Translations under genes and position numbers: made by a program | Source: Haematobia irritans | Lineage: Eukaryota; Arthropoda; Insecta; Diptera; Muscidae | DNA length: 64,000 nucleotides | Assembly (NCBI RefSeq): GCF_050003625.1 | Contig: NC_134399.1 | Location: forward strand, 225,870,783 to 225,934,782 | Direction of reading: 5' to 3' | Shown here: piece by piece, positions 31,926-42,010 of the stretch | Position numbering within the stretch: position 1 is the first letter of the stretch | Layout: every line of letters starts with the position of its first letter | Notes under the pieces: generated by a model | The model's input: only the letters and a program-made list of their open reading frames with translations | Database searches by the model: none | Told to the model about the DNA's origin: nothing

Positions 31926-33205
31926 AGATAATCATATTCCGTCTCTGGGTGTATGAGTGTCGAATATGATGTGTATCAATCCATGTTTTTGACACACTAC
32001 AGCTTGGGTAGAAGGGTTTCAAAAGGCCTATAAGTTTAATTACATTTCATTCAATAACACATGGAAACTCTGTCAGAAAATCACTTAACAGCAAACGCGA
32101 CAAAATAACATCAACTCAGTTAATATCGAAATCTCAGTATTTTTGTTTTTAATGGGGAATAGAAACAGTCAACACAAAATAGATTTTACTTCCGGTACAA
32201 CATTATTCAAAAGTTTATTTAAAAGATGTTCGTTTATCATTGTTTGTTGTTCTTCGTTCACTTTTTGTTGCTGTCATTTGCGTTTTTTTTTTTCTTGCAT
32301 TGGCTGGTGAACAATTGTTGCCAGCATTAATACGATAAATATTCATTCTATAAATTTTCAAGAGTGGTGGTGGGCACATTCCATTCGTACGTTTTGTTTA
32401 TATCTCTGCACATTTTTGTCCTCATGCTGTCTCCTCCACGGCCGTTGCTTCCCTGGCTCTGCTACCACTGCCATTCTTTATGGGCTCTTGTGCATTCGTT
32501 TTTGTGGTATGACGAGTACTTCCGGAAAAAGCCAAGCGAATGCCAGAGGCAAAAGTGAATTCTTGCGGTGATAGTTCCGGCTGCAAATGTAGAATGAAAA
32601 GAAAACCAAGAAACAAAGTGAGTTTCAGCTACAAAAAAACAAAACACAGCCGCAGACCAACATGCCTCTTCTCGGTATGACGAGGAAAAGAGAAACCACC
32701 GAACAGCAATAAAATTAAAAGAAAATACCTAGAAATGCATTTCCCATTTAATTGAAAGTGTTTTCCAGTTTTCCGCCACCTAGCCCCTTTGGCATCACTG
32801 CACATGAAGCTATGGCATTTGCAAAGACTAACGACCAGACGGGGAGCCCCTGAAACAAATGAGATACATACTTGCTTGCTTGCTTGCTTCTAGCCTCTTC
32901 CTAATTGTAGTTTACTGTTCCATTTAAAGTTTCTTTAGCTTCCAGGGCAAGAGAACAAAAAAAACAATATTTTTATAGAAAAAGTAATATTGATTTAGTT
33001 TTATGCCTTACTCCATTAACTATGTGGCCAAGGTGAACTAGTTTTGATGGGCATGCAAATGTTTGCAAATTTGTAGTCCTACGGTGGACTCTGATTTGCC
33101 AGCTGAATCAATAGAGCCTTGATTTTCCCACGGACGATCGATTTACTACATTTTAAATTGGTTCATGCGAAGAGTCGTTTGGGTCTAAAATAAGCTTAAT
33201 TGAAT
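31926..33205. other. apparently single-copy DNA
   Basis: No coding sequence recognised. A (CTTG)n-type microsatellite lies near 32872-32890. 31945-31990 contains a short F2-like trace. Confidence 0.5.
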
Positions 33206-33397
33206 TAAAAAACAAGTATATACGGCCGTAAGTTCGGCCAGGTTTATGTACCCTCCACCATTGGTTGCGTAGAAACTTCTACTGAAGCCGATGGCAAGGT
33301 ATCTTAAAACTTCCTAACACCGTAATATATACCACATAGTCCATACGTGGTATATATTAAACTAAAAGAGGCCGATTCAATACGTATATAATTAAGT

Positions 33398-33640
33398 TTA
33401 AAGTTTCTATAGAAATAAAATTTTGACAACATTTTCTATAGAAGTAAAATTTTGACAAAATTTTCTATAGAAATAAAATTTTGACAAAATTTTCTATAGA
33501 AATAAAAGTTTGTCAAAATTTTCTATAGAAATAAAATTTTGACAAAATTTTCTATAGAAATAAAATTTTTACAAAATTTTCTATAGAAATAACATTTTGA
33601 CAACGTTTTCTATAAAAATAAAATTTTGGTAGATTATTTT
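33398..33640. repeat. R29 satellite inside F1 copy c
   Basis: About eight units in the orientation AAATTTTCTATAGAAATAAA, ending with the ATTTTTGGCTTGAGTGGCAA segment of the GTTGCC element. Confidence 0.9.
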
Positions 33641-33717
33641 TGGCTTGAGTGGCAACCATGATTATGAACCGATATGGACCAATTTTTGTGTGGTTGGGGA
33701 TCGGCTATATATAACTA

Positions 33718-34233
33718 CACTGAAAAAACAGTGAACCCACCAGGAAGAAAACTTTCGGTTAATTTTAGAAAATTTTGAATATTTGTAGAAAATTTTAACT
33801 AAACAGTATTACAAACGTTGGCATCACGCCGCTGTCATAAAAATAAGTAAATATTTTTCGACAAATTCAAGAAAATTTATTAGACATAACTAAGTTTTTT
33901 CACTTGTTAAAGAAAACTTTGTAGTTAGAAGGAAAAACTTGGAGTTCAAAATTGCAAGAATGTCCTTAGTGACATACGAAATTCATGATGGACGCCTTTT
34001 TGGCAAAATTTACAAATTTAAAGAAATTCTGAACTATTTTGTGGAAGACACGAATTTAGTTAATCTTTATGCTTCATTTGAGTATATTTTTTTCCTCGGT
34101 TTTCGTTAATTTAACTAACGTAAACAAAAAATTATTAGAGTAAAGAAAACTTTATCCAAACATAATAATTCCATGAACTAAAATAAAGTTAAATTGGATT
34201 TAGTGAAATAGAGAGTTCACTTTTTTTTGAGTG
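33718..34233 (+). mobile_element. MITE-A, complete 516-bp copy with TA duplication
   Basis: Left end CACTGAAAAAACAGTGAAC and inverted right end GTTCACTTTTTTTTGAGTG agree at 17 of 19 positions. TA precedes (33716-33717) and follows (34234-34235). Removing the element and one TA restores ATAACTATAGACCGATATGG, exactly the F1 sequence seen uninterrupted at 39476 and 61389. No coding capacity. The shared CACTGAAAAAA terminus with MITE-B suggests the same Tc1/mariner-type enzyme moved both. Confidence 0.95.
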
Positions 34234-35188
34234 TATAGACCGATATGGACCAATTTTGGCATGGTTATCAGCGGCCTTATACTAACACCACGTTGCAAAT
34301 TTCAACCGGATCGGATGAATTTTGCTCCTCTAAGAGGCTCCGGAGATCAAATCTGGGGATCGGCTTATATGGGGGCTATATATAATTATGGACCTATGTG
34401 GACCAATTATGGCATGGTTCTTAGAGACAATATAATAACACCGTACCAAATTTCAATCGGATCCGATGAATTTTGCTCCTCCAAGAAGCTCCGGAGGACA
34501 AATCTGGGGATCGATTTATATGGGGGCTATATACAATTATGGAGCGATATGGACCAATTCTTGCGTGTTTCTTAGAGACCACATTCTAACACCCTATTCC
34601 AAATTTCAACCGGATCGGATGAATTTTGCTCCTCCAAGGGGCTCCGGAGGACAAATCTGGGGATCGATTTATATGGGGGCTATATATAATTATGGACCGA
34701 TGTGGACCAATTTTTGCATGGTTGTTAGAGACCATATACTAACACCATGTACCAAATTTCAGCCGGATTGGATGAAATTTGTTTCTCTTAGAGTTTCCGC
34801 AATCCAAATCGGGGGGTCCGTTTATATGGGGGATATACGTAAAAGTGGACCGATATGGACCAATTTTTGACTGATTGTTAGAGACCATATACTAACACCA
34901 TGTACCAAATTTCAGCCGGATCGGATGAAATTTGCTTCTCTTAGAGCAATCACAAACCAAATTTGGGGGTCCGTTTATATGGAGGCTATACGTAAAAGAG
35001 GACCGATATGGCCCATTTGCAATACCATCCGACCTACATCAATAACAACTACTTGTGCCAAGTTTCAAGTCGATAACTTGTTTCGTTCGGAAGTTAGCGT
35101 GATTTCAACAGACAGACGGACGGACGGACGGACGGACATGCTCAGATCGACTCAGAATTTCACCACGACCCAGAATATATATACTTTA

Positions 35189-36493
35189 AAGGGTGATACG
35201 GTCAAAATTTGGTCAAGGGAAAACGCGTGTAAATCGGTGAAATCGTTTATTTAAAAAATCAAATTAAATTTCTTTTTCAAGTTCAATTAGTATAAAATTC
35301 AGGAAAAATATTCAGTTAGGCTTTCGCTTTTCCAAATCTGAATTGCCGGGCCTCACGCTTGACACCTGCCGTCACATTTTGTACAGCCACCTTGTCCACC
35401 TTCTTCGCCGCAGAAAGCCAGTTTGCCTTGAACTGCTGCTCGTCCTTAGCAGTTTTTTTTTGGTCTTCTTTACGTTCCGCTTGACAATAGCCCAGTATTT
35501 CTCAATTGGGCGGAGCTCTGGCGTGTTGGTAGGGTTCTTGTCCTTTGGAACCACCTGAACGTTGTTGGCGGCGTACCACTCCATGGCCTTTTTACCGTAA
35601 TGGCAAGATGCCAAATCCGGCCAAAACAGTACGGAACAACCGTGTTTCTTCAGGAAAGCAGCAGACGTTTATTCAAACACTCTTTCACGTAAATTTCTTG
35701 ATTGACAGTCCCGGAAGCTATGAAAATGCTGCTTTCCAAGCCACAGGTACAGATGGCTTGCTAAACCAGATATTTCTTTGCGAACTTTGACAGTTTTATG
35801 TGCTTGAAAATATCTGCTACCTTTCCCCTTCATTTTGCCGTATAAAACTCCTGTCCCTGAAGCTGCTTGTAGTCGGCTTTGACGTAGGTTTCGTCGTCCA
35901 TTACCACGCAGTCAAACTTCGTCAGCATCGTCGTGTACAGACTCCGGGATCGCGCTTTGGCCGTCGTATTTTGTTTATCATCGCGATTTGGAGTCACTAC
36001 CTTCTTGTAAGTCGATAGTCTGGCTCGTTTTTTGGCTCGATGCACGGTTGTTGACGATACACCCAGCTTATTTGCGGCATCTCGAAGAGAGAGGTTAGGG
36101 TTTCGCTTGAAACTACCGGCAACTCTCTTTGTCGTCTCAGCGGCTTCCGGTTTTCGATTTCCCCCCGATCCAGACTTCCTGGCTGTCGACAAACGTTCCC
36201 CAAACACTTTAATTACATTTGTAACGATTGATTTGGCAACATTTAGCGATTTTGCCAGCTTTGCGTGCGAGTAGCTCGGATTTTCGCGATGCGCGAGCAA
36301 AATTTTGATACGCTGCTCTTCTTGCTTGGACGGCATTTTGACAACTGAAGAGTGAATTCCAAAATCAAAATAGGAGCAACATTCTACATACACACACACA
36401 CCTTCAAAATGAGGGGTGTTCAGGTTTCTTAAATGCAAAATTGAAAGAAATACGTCAAGTTTATATTGACCAAATTTTGACCGTATCACCCTT
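35189..36493 (-). mobile_element. DD37E Tc1/mariner element, copy 1 (1305 bp)
   Basis: Perfect 28-bp TIRs beginning AAGGGTGATACGGTCAAAAT, with TA on both sides (35187-35188 and 36494-36495). It contains one transposase pseudogene on the minus strand. Length and TIR are as expected for Tc1/mariner. The flanks are odd: F1 tail on the left, a MITE-A end on the right. Confidence 0.95.
35316..36336 (-). pseudogene. DD37E-type transposase, copy 1, broken
   Basis: The start is the Met of MPSKQEEQRIK at 36336; longer upstream frames run into the TIR. The N-terminal half has two helix-turn-helix segments (HAKLAKSLNVAKSIVTNV and LRDAANKLGVSSTTVHRA) joined by RKSGSGGNRK. The first catalytic Asp is in VVMDDETYVK, the second in PDLASCH, the Glu in LRPIEKYW, 37 residues after the second Asp. 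Lesions: a TGA stop at 35830-35832 where copy 2 has a Gly codon; a one-base deletion near 35658 relative to copy 2; and a frame change at the A-run (T-run 35452-35461), after which the sensible C-terminus (VDKVAVQNV, ending at TAA 35316) lies in another frame. Not functional. Confidence 0.9.
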
Positions 36494-36665
36494 TAGTGAA
36501 ATAGACAGTTCACTTTTTTTGAGTGTATAAGGACAAAACGACTTCATTGAAAAGTTTATCGTGTTTTGGACAAGGAAAAAACTTTATGTCAGAGAAATGC
36601 TAAGAAAAATTCACATTCATATTTTAAGGACATGAAATCATTGGCTCCCACGACAACATTTGTTT
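36494..36665 (-). repeat. MITE-A terminus joined to MITE-B piece
   Basis: GTGAAATAGACAGTTCACTT and TTTTTGAGTG (36496-36525) are the last 30 bp of MITE-A. After TA, TAAGGACAAAACGACTTCAT onward is MITE-B in inverse orientation (compare 13164-13320), fading out near 36665. Neither element is complete. Confidence 0.7.
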
Positions 36666-36689
36666 TAAAGTATGGGAAAATCGAACATG

Positions 36690-37037
36690 GTTAGGTTCTG
36701 TTGGGTATAGTGGCAGCACTATATTTCAGTCTCACTTAGACTATTCAGTCCATTGTGATAGCACAATGGTGAACTTCTCTCTTATCACTGAGTGCTGCCC
36801 GATTCTATATTAAGTTCAATTACAAGAGACTTCGTTTTTATAGCCGAGTGCGAACGGCGTTCCCCATTGCAGTGAAACCACTTAGAAAAGCTTGGAAACA
36901 CTCTGAAATATCACCAGCATCACTGAGATGGGACAATCGACCGTTGAAAAACTTTTTGGTGTTTGGTCGAAACTGGGTTTGAACCCACGACCCTGTGTAT
37001 GCAAGGCGGGCATGCTAACCATTGCATCACGGTGGCT
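36690..37037 (-). mobile_element. tRNA-derived SINE
   Basis: Full-length minus-strand copy: the head at 37015-37037 gives GAGCCACCGTGATGCAATGG, then the A-box region GTTAGCATGCCCGCC, the B-box region GGGTTCAAACCC (one step from GGTTCGANTCC), body and a weak GGTTAGG tail. Moderately diverged. Confidence 0.85.
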
Positions 37038-38402
37038 CCCAAATCGAACATAATACCGGCCTTTAAGCAAATATATCCATTTTGAATTCGAATCACATAG
37101 CTCTAAGTACAAAATGCCTTAAAAGAGGGGTTATGATTTTTCTTTAAGTAACAACTCTTACGTTTTAGGAAAAAAGTAGAATTGTAGAATTTTATCTTTG
37201 TTTTTACAAAACCTATAAATGTTTATGTGCTCCTAATTGGAGACTTCCATAAAAGATTCCACTAAAAACCATCTCTAACTTTAAACGAAAAAACAAAACG
37301 CTCATCACTAAACCAAAAGAATCCTAAAAGTCAGTTAATATAAAAAACTCTCACCGAATTCAGCAAAAACCTAACCCCCATGGTTAAAATAGTCACTGTT
37401 TTATGCATTCACACGCACTCAGTCCATATATCTGCCACTAAATGTCTCCATCTAAGTTCCTTTCCACTTTTTCCCCGAAAACATGCGGATCACTCAAAAA
37501 CATCGTACGTTTTTATTGCGTTGCATAGTTTTTGATAGTATCAGGAACCGGCATCAAACAACTTCCCGCGCGTTATGGCAATGGGCCAAAGAGGGAAGAA
37601 TCAACAATTCTTGTTCCTGGACTGTCTGCCCAACAATATAAAAATGGATATGCAATTCTCTCTTTCTCTATCCACCCACTATCATAGGAACACTAATTAG
37701 CATTCATTGTAAAACGCCAAAACAGCAATTGGCTCCTAGTGCATCCTAGTTTTGGAGGATGGGGAGGGGGAGGATGCATTGACAATACTACGTTTAGGCA
37801 AATGCCATGATTCATTAAACGAAAAAATTCACAGCATATGCCATACACTGTCATAGAAAAGAACTCTCACACACACACACTCCCATAAGCAAATACCCAT
37901 TGAGGAGGAAAACATGGAAAGGAAGGATTTACGCATCCACCAATGAATGTCGTTTAACGTTAAACATTTCCCATTCGAATTTTTTTGCCGGATTTGCCAT
38001 TTTTGCCACCACTGACTGGCATTGTTATCGCAGTTGATGACATTGTTTCTCGTCGTCTAGAAGTCCTGCTGTACCATAGGTATGGATGGATGCATTGGTG
38101 TTGGAGATGGGGTTATGGCCCAACTTTGTTTGTTGAATTTTGTCGTCATGATGACAATAACTGTATTTTGCAGAGATTTTCCTCATATCCAAATTTACAA
38201 ATGTTTTTGTTTTATGTCGCCAAACATGGCGTAAATTGAGATATGTATTTCCTCTCCGCCCTCTCTCTCTATCACTCTCACTCTTACTCAATTAATTAAT
38301 TTGCTTTCGCTTTGTAAATTTACCAAATCTATTTATTATTCGTTTTGATTTTTGTCAGTAGATTAATGATATGCGTTATGAAGTCTTTAAGCCGAATCTC
38401 CT
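37038..38402. other. apparently single-copy DNA, no gene recognised
   Basis: AT-rich with (CA)n near 37870 and (CT)n near 38262. Small overlapping frames on both strands (84 and 88 codons at 37985-38291) lack recognisable domains. Confidence 0.5.
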
Positions 38403-38465
38403 AAGTATAAGGCCAAAACGACTCCATTGAAAAGTTTATCGACTTTTGGAAAAGGAAAACATTTT
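38403..38465 (-). repeat. MITE-B fragment
   Basis: TATAAGGCCAAAACGACTCC and AAAAGTTTATCGACTTTTGG match MITE-B in inverse orientation and begin at the same internal position as the piece at 36526. Confidence 0.7.
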
Positions 38466-38479
38466 GATCAATATTAAAT

Positions 38480-38895
38480 TTTAGAATCAATTTAGATTAG
38501 TTCAAATCGGCTACCTTTGGCACGAATTATGGCCTTCAAACCATCGACAAAGCCATCACACGCTGCACGAAAGTGGCTCTAGTAATATTATAGCTCATTC
38601 CCGGCAAGGCTTCGTCTTCAGATTATCGATATTTTAATATTATTTAGGCCAAACTTACCCAATGACCCAAGCGTGACCCAAGCGGACTAAAATCCGGAGA
38701 TTTTAGTAGGCATTGTGAGGTAGAAATGAAGCGAAATACCTCAATGTTAAGCCATTTATCGCTCTAAAAGAAATTTCCATGGTCATGGCGTCGAAATGTT
38801 TGTAGGTCCAGGGCTTCAATAGTGTCTTCAAAACATTTTTCCGATAATATTCGAAATTTATATTGACTTCACGATTTATAAATAAGAGCGATCGT
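38480..38895 (-). pseudogene. second Tc1/mariner transposase lineage, C-terminal remnant
   Basis: Minus-strand translation gives VNINFEYYRKNVLKTLL and KPWTYKHF (the stretch leading to the second catalytic Asp in many Tc1/mariner-type enzymes), then frameshifted remains, and at the end RAACDGFVDGLKAIIRAKG, a typical C-terminus of these enzymes. At least three stops and two frame changes interrupt it. It does not align with the DD37E transposase or with the mariner at 28714, so it is a separate lineage. No TIRs seen. F1 copy d begins directly beyond its 5' side. Confidence 0.6.
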
Positions 38896-39051
38896 TACGG
38901 AAAACTGTGTACCCTCCACCATGGATTGCGTAGAAACTTCTACTGAATCCGATGGCAAGGTATCTTAAAACTTCCTAACACTGTAATATATACTACATAG
39001 TCCATATATATTAAACTAAAAAAGGCCGATTAAATACGTATATAATTAAGT

Positions 39052-39400
39052 TTAAAATTTCTATAGAAATAAAATGTTGACAACATTTTCTATAGAAGTA
39101 AAATTTTGACAAAATTTTCCATATAAATAAAATTTGGAAAAAAATTTCTATAGAAATAAAATTTTGACAAAATTTTCTATAGAAATAACATTTTGACAAA
39201 ATTTTCTATAGAAATAAAATTTTGACAAAATTTTCTATAGAAATAAAATTTTGACAAAATTTTCTATAGAAATAAAATTTTGACAAAATTTTCTATAGAA
39301 ATACAATTTTGACAAAATTTTCTATAGAAATAAACTTTTGACAAAATTTTCTATAGAAATAACATTTTGACAATGTTTTATATAAAAATAAAATTTTGGT
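39052..39400. repeat. R29 satellite inside F1 copy d
   Basis: About 12 units in the same orientation and at the same F1 position as in copies c and g, ending ATTATTTTTGGCTCGAGTG. Confidence 0.9.
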
Positions 39401-39625
39401 AGATTATTTTTGGCTCGAGTGCCAACCATGATTATGAACCGATATGGACCAATTTTTTTGTGATTGGGGATCGGCTATATATGACTATAGACCGATATGG
39501 ACCAATTTTGGCATGGTTATTAGCGGCCTCACCACGTTGCAAATTTCAACCGGATTGGATGAATTTTGCTCCTTCAAGAGGCTCCGGAGATCAAATCTGG
39601 GGAACGGTTATTATGGGGGCTATAT

Positions 39626-40153
39626 CCCTTTCCGACCGTGTACGCACAATTGTGCGGGTAAGTTTAAGTCTCTATAATTTCTTTAATATATGACGTACTG
39701 CGATAAGAGCGGCAAAAAATAATTGTGTATGCTCTCTCTTTGTCTAAGAATGTGAAGAACTGTTATAAATATTTGTGTTTCATATTAATTTTGTAGTTTC
39801 AGCAGTGTACTTTGCGCATTTGTGAAAATTAGTGGAAGAGGTAAGTTTGCAAATAAATTAAAATTATTTAAATTGTGGAATATTTCATCAAACAAGTGTT
39901 TTCGATAAGAAAACATATTAAATATTGTATGTAAACAGTAACTTCGTGATTATTTTGTGTTTTTTGATATTTTTACGTCCGGACTTTTATCGGAATTTAC
40001 CGGACTGCAACAATTACGCGTATCCCGAAAAAACAGGATACAGGATCAAACTGAACAAACTTAATAATTTAAAATGTTCTATGTACACATAAATAACAGA
40101 ATTCAAAAATTTAGGAAAATCTATCACGTGGATCGGCTATAGGTCGGAAAGGG
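39626..40153 (+). mobile_element. 528-bp TIR element, ATAT target duplication
   Basis: The 12-bp perfect TIR CCCTTTCCGACC is at 39626-39637 with its inverse GGTCGGAAAGGG at 40142-40153. ATAT flanks both sides (39622-39625 and 40154-40157); excision restores the F1 string GGCTATATATAATTATGG. An internal palindrome-like ACGCACAATTGTGCGGG lies beside the left TIR. No transposase. CCCTTT-type ends resemble piggyBac, but the target is not TTAA, so superfamily is open. Confidence 0.85.
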
Positions 40154-40212
40154 ATATATAATTATGGACCGATATAAACCAATTCTTACGTGTTTGTTAG
40201 AGACCACATTCT

Positions 40213-40557
40213 AGGTTAGGTTAGGTTATGTGGCAGCCCGATGTATCAGGCTCACTTAGACTATTCAGTTCATTGTGATACCACAGTGGTGAACTTCTCT
40301 CTTATCACCGAGTGCTGCCCGATTCCATGTTAAGCTCAATGACAAGGGACCTCCTTTGTATAGCCGAGTCCGAACGGCGTTCCACATTCCAGTGAAACCA
40401 CTTAGAGAAGCTTTGAAACCCTCAGAAATGTCACCAGCATTACTGAGGTGGGATATACCACCGCTGAAAAACTTTTTGGTGTTCGGTCGTAGCAGGAATC
40501 GAACCCACGACCTTGTGTATGCAAGACGGGCATGCTAACTATTGCACCACGGTGGCT
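40213..40557 (-). mobile_element. tRNA-derived SINE with 8-bp target duplication
   Basis: Flanked by CACATTCT at 40205-40212 and 40558-40565. On the minus strand: head AGCCACCGTGGTGCAATAGT, A-box GTTAGCATGCCC, a B box reading GGGTTCGATTCC (intact), body, and the tail CACATAACCTAACCTAACCT. It is the best-preserved SINE promoter here and interrupts an F1 unit exactly. Confidence 0.95.
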
Positions 40558-41845
40558 CACATTCTAAAACCATGTTCCAAATTTCAACCGGATCGGATGA
40601 ATTTTGCTCCTCCAAGAGGCTCCGGAGGTCAATTCTGGGGATCGTCTTATATGGGGGCTATATATAATTATGGGCCGATGTAGACCAATTTTTGCATGGT
40701 CATATAGAACATATACCAACACCATGTACCAAATTTCACCCGGATCGGATGAGATTTGCTTCTCTTAGAGGCTCCGCAAACCAAATCGGAGGATCGGTTT
40801 ATATGGGGGCTATATATAATTATAGACCGAGGCTCCGCAAGCCAAATCAAGGGATCGGTTTATATGGGGGCTATATGTAATTATGGACCGATATGGACCA
40901 ATTTTTGCATAGTTGTTAGAGACCGTATACTAACACCACGTACCAAATTTCAGCCGGATCGGATGAAATTTGCAATCGCAAGCCAAATTTGGGGGCCCGT
41001 TTATATGGGGGCTATACGTAAAAGTGGACCGATATGGACCAGTTTTTGCATGGTTGTTAGAGACCATATACTAACACCATGTACCAAATTTCAGCCGGAT
41101 CGGATGAAACTTGCTTCTCTTAGAGGCTCCGCAAGCCAAATCGGAGGATCGGTTTATATGGGGGCTATATATCATTATGGACCGATGTTGACCAATTTTT
41201 AATAACACCATGTACCAAATTTCAGCCGGATCGGATGAAAATTGGTTCTCTTAGAGGCTCCGCAAGCCAAATCAGGGGATCGGTTTATATGGGGGCTATA
41301 TGTAACTATGTGCCGATGTAGACCAATTTTTGCATGGTTGTTAGAGAACATATACCAACACCATGTACCAAATTTCAGCCGGATCGGATGAAATTTGCTT
41401 CTCTTAGAGGCTCCGCAAGCCAAATCGGAGGATCGGTTTATATGGGGGCTATATATATTTATGGACCGACGTTGACCAATTTTTGCATGGTTGTTGCCAT
41501 GTACCAAATTTCAGCCGGATCGGATGAAATTTGCTTCTCTTAGAGCAATCGCAAGCCAAATTTGGGGGGTCCGTAAAAGTGGACCGATATGGCCCATTTG
41601 CAATACCATCCAACCTACATCAATAACAACTACTTGTGCCAAGTTTCATGTCGATAGATTGTTTCGTTCGGAAGTTAGCGTGATTTCAACAGACGGACGG
41701 ACGGACATGCTCAGATCGACTCAGAATTTCACCACGACCCAGAATATATATACTTTATGGGGTCTTAGAACAATATTTCGATGTGTTACAAACGGAATGA
41801 CAAAGTTAATATACCCCCCATCCTATGGTGGAGGGTATAAAAATA

Positions 41846-42010
41846 CATGAACAGACAGACGGACGGGCATCACTAAATCGATTCAGAATTTAATTCAAAG
41901 ATGATCGGTATGCTAAACAACGGGTCTCAGGCTTTTCCTTCTTGGCGTTACATACAAATGCACAAACTTATTATACCCTGTACCACAGTAGTGGTGAAGG
42001 CTATAAAAAT
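41846..42010 (+). repeat. F3 fragment
   Basis: Starts ACAGACAGACGGACGGGC right after the F1 end and runs through AAATCGATTCAG and GCACAAACTTATTATACCC to TACCACAGTAGTGGTGAAGG near 41998. It is the right half of F3, as at 4943. Confidence 0.7.

Larger units (their letters stand above)
33206..35188 (+). mobile_element. F1 element, copy c (composite with R29 and MITE-A)
   Basis: The head AACAAGTATATACGGCCG with a shortened palindrome is followed by TACCCTCCACCAT (33210-33262). R29 satellite lies at 33398-33640 and is followed by the GTTGCC right end in the form GTGGCAACCATGATTATG. F1 then resumes but is split by MITE-A at 33718-34233. Units continue at 34368, 34519, 34672, 34825 and 34978 (spacing 151, 153, 153, 153). 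The (GACG)n tract is near 35120. The tail stops at ATATATACTTTA where DD37E copy 1 begins; the F1 end is not found beyond it. Confidence 0.85.
38909..41845 (+). mobile_element. F1 element, copy d (composite, three insertions)
   Basis: The head is truncated to TACCCTCCACCAT at 38909; R29 occupies 39052-39400, followed by the GTTGCC right end as GTGCCAACCATGATTATG. F1 units are interrupted by a 528-bp TIR element (39626-40153) and a SINE (40213-40557). Several more units follow to 41570, with deletions changing the step at 40830 and 41490. The tail has GACGGACGGACATGC, TATATATACTTTATGGGG and CCTATGGTGGAGGGTATAAA at 41845. Confidence 0.85.

Noticed and set aside
34466..34870. 134-codon frame with a repeated YMGAIYNYGPMWTNF peptide, and many similar frames in F1/F2
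   Set aside because: The same peptide appears wherever F1 or F2 units occur, on either strand according to element orientation, with stops and frame changes at indels (e.g. the 151-bp unit at 34368-34519). No start context, splice signal or consistent end. Treated as translated repeat, though selection on the frame has not been tested.
40213..40230. Telomeric TTAGG tract
   Set aside because: Only two to three units, always at the SINE 3' end, and flanked by an 8-bp target duplication here.
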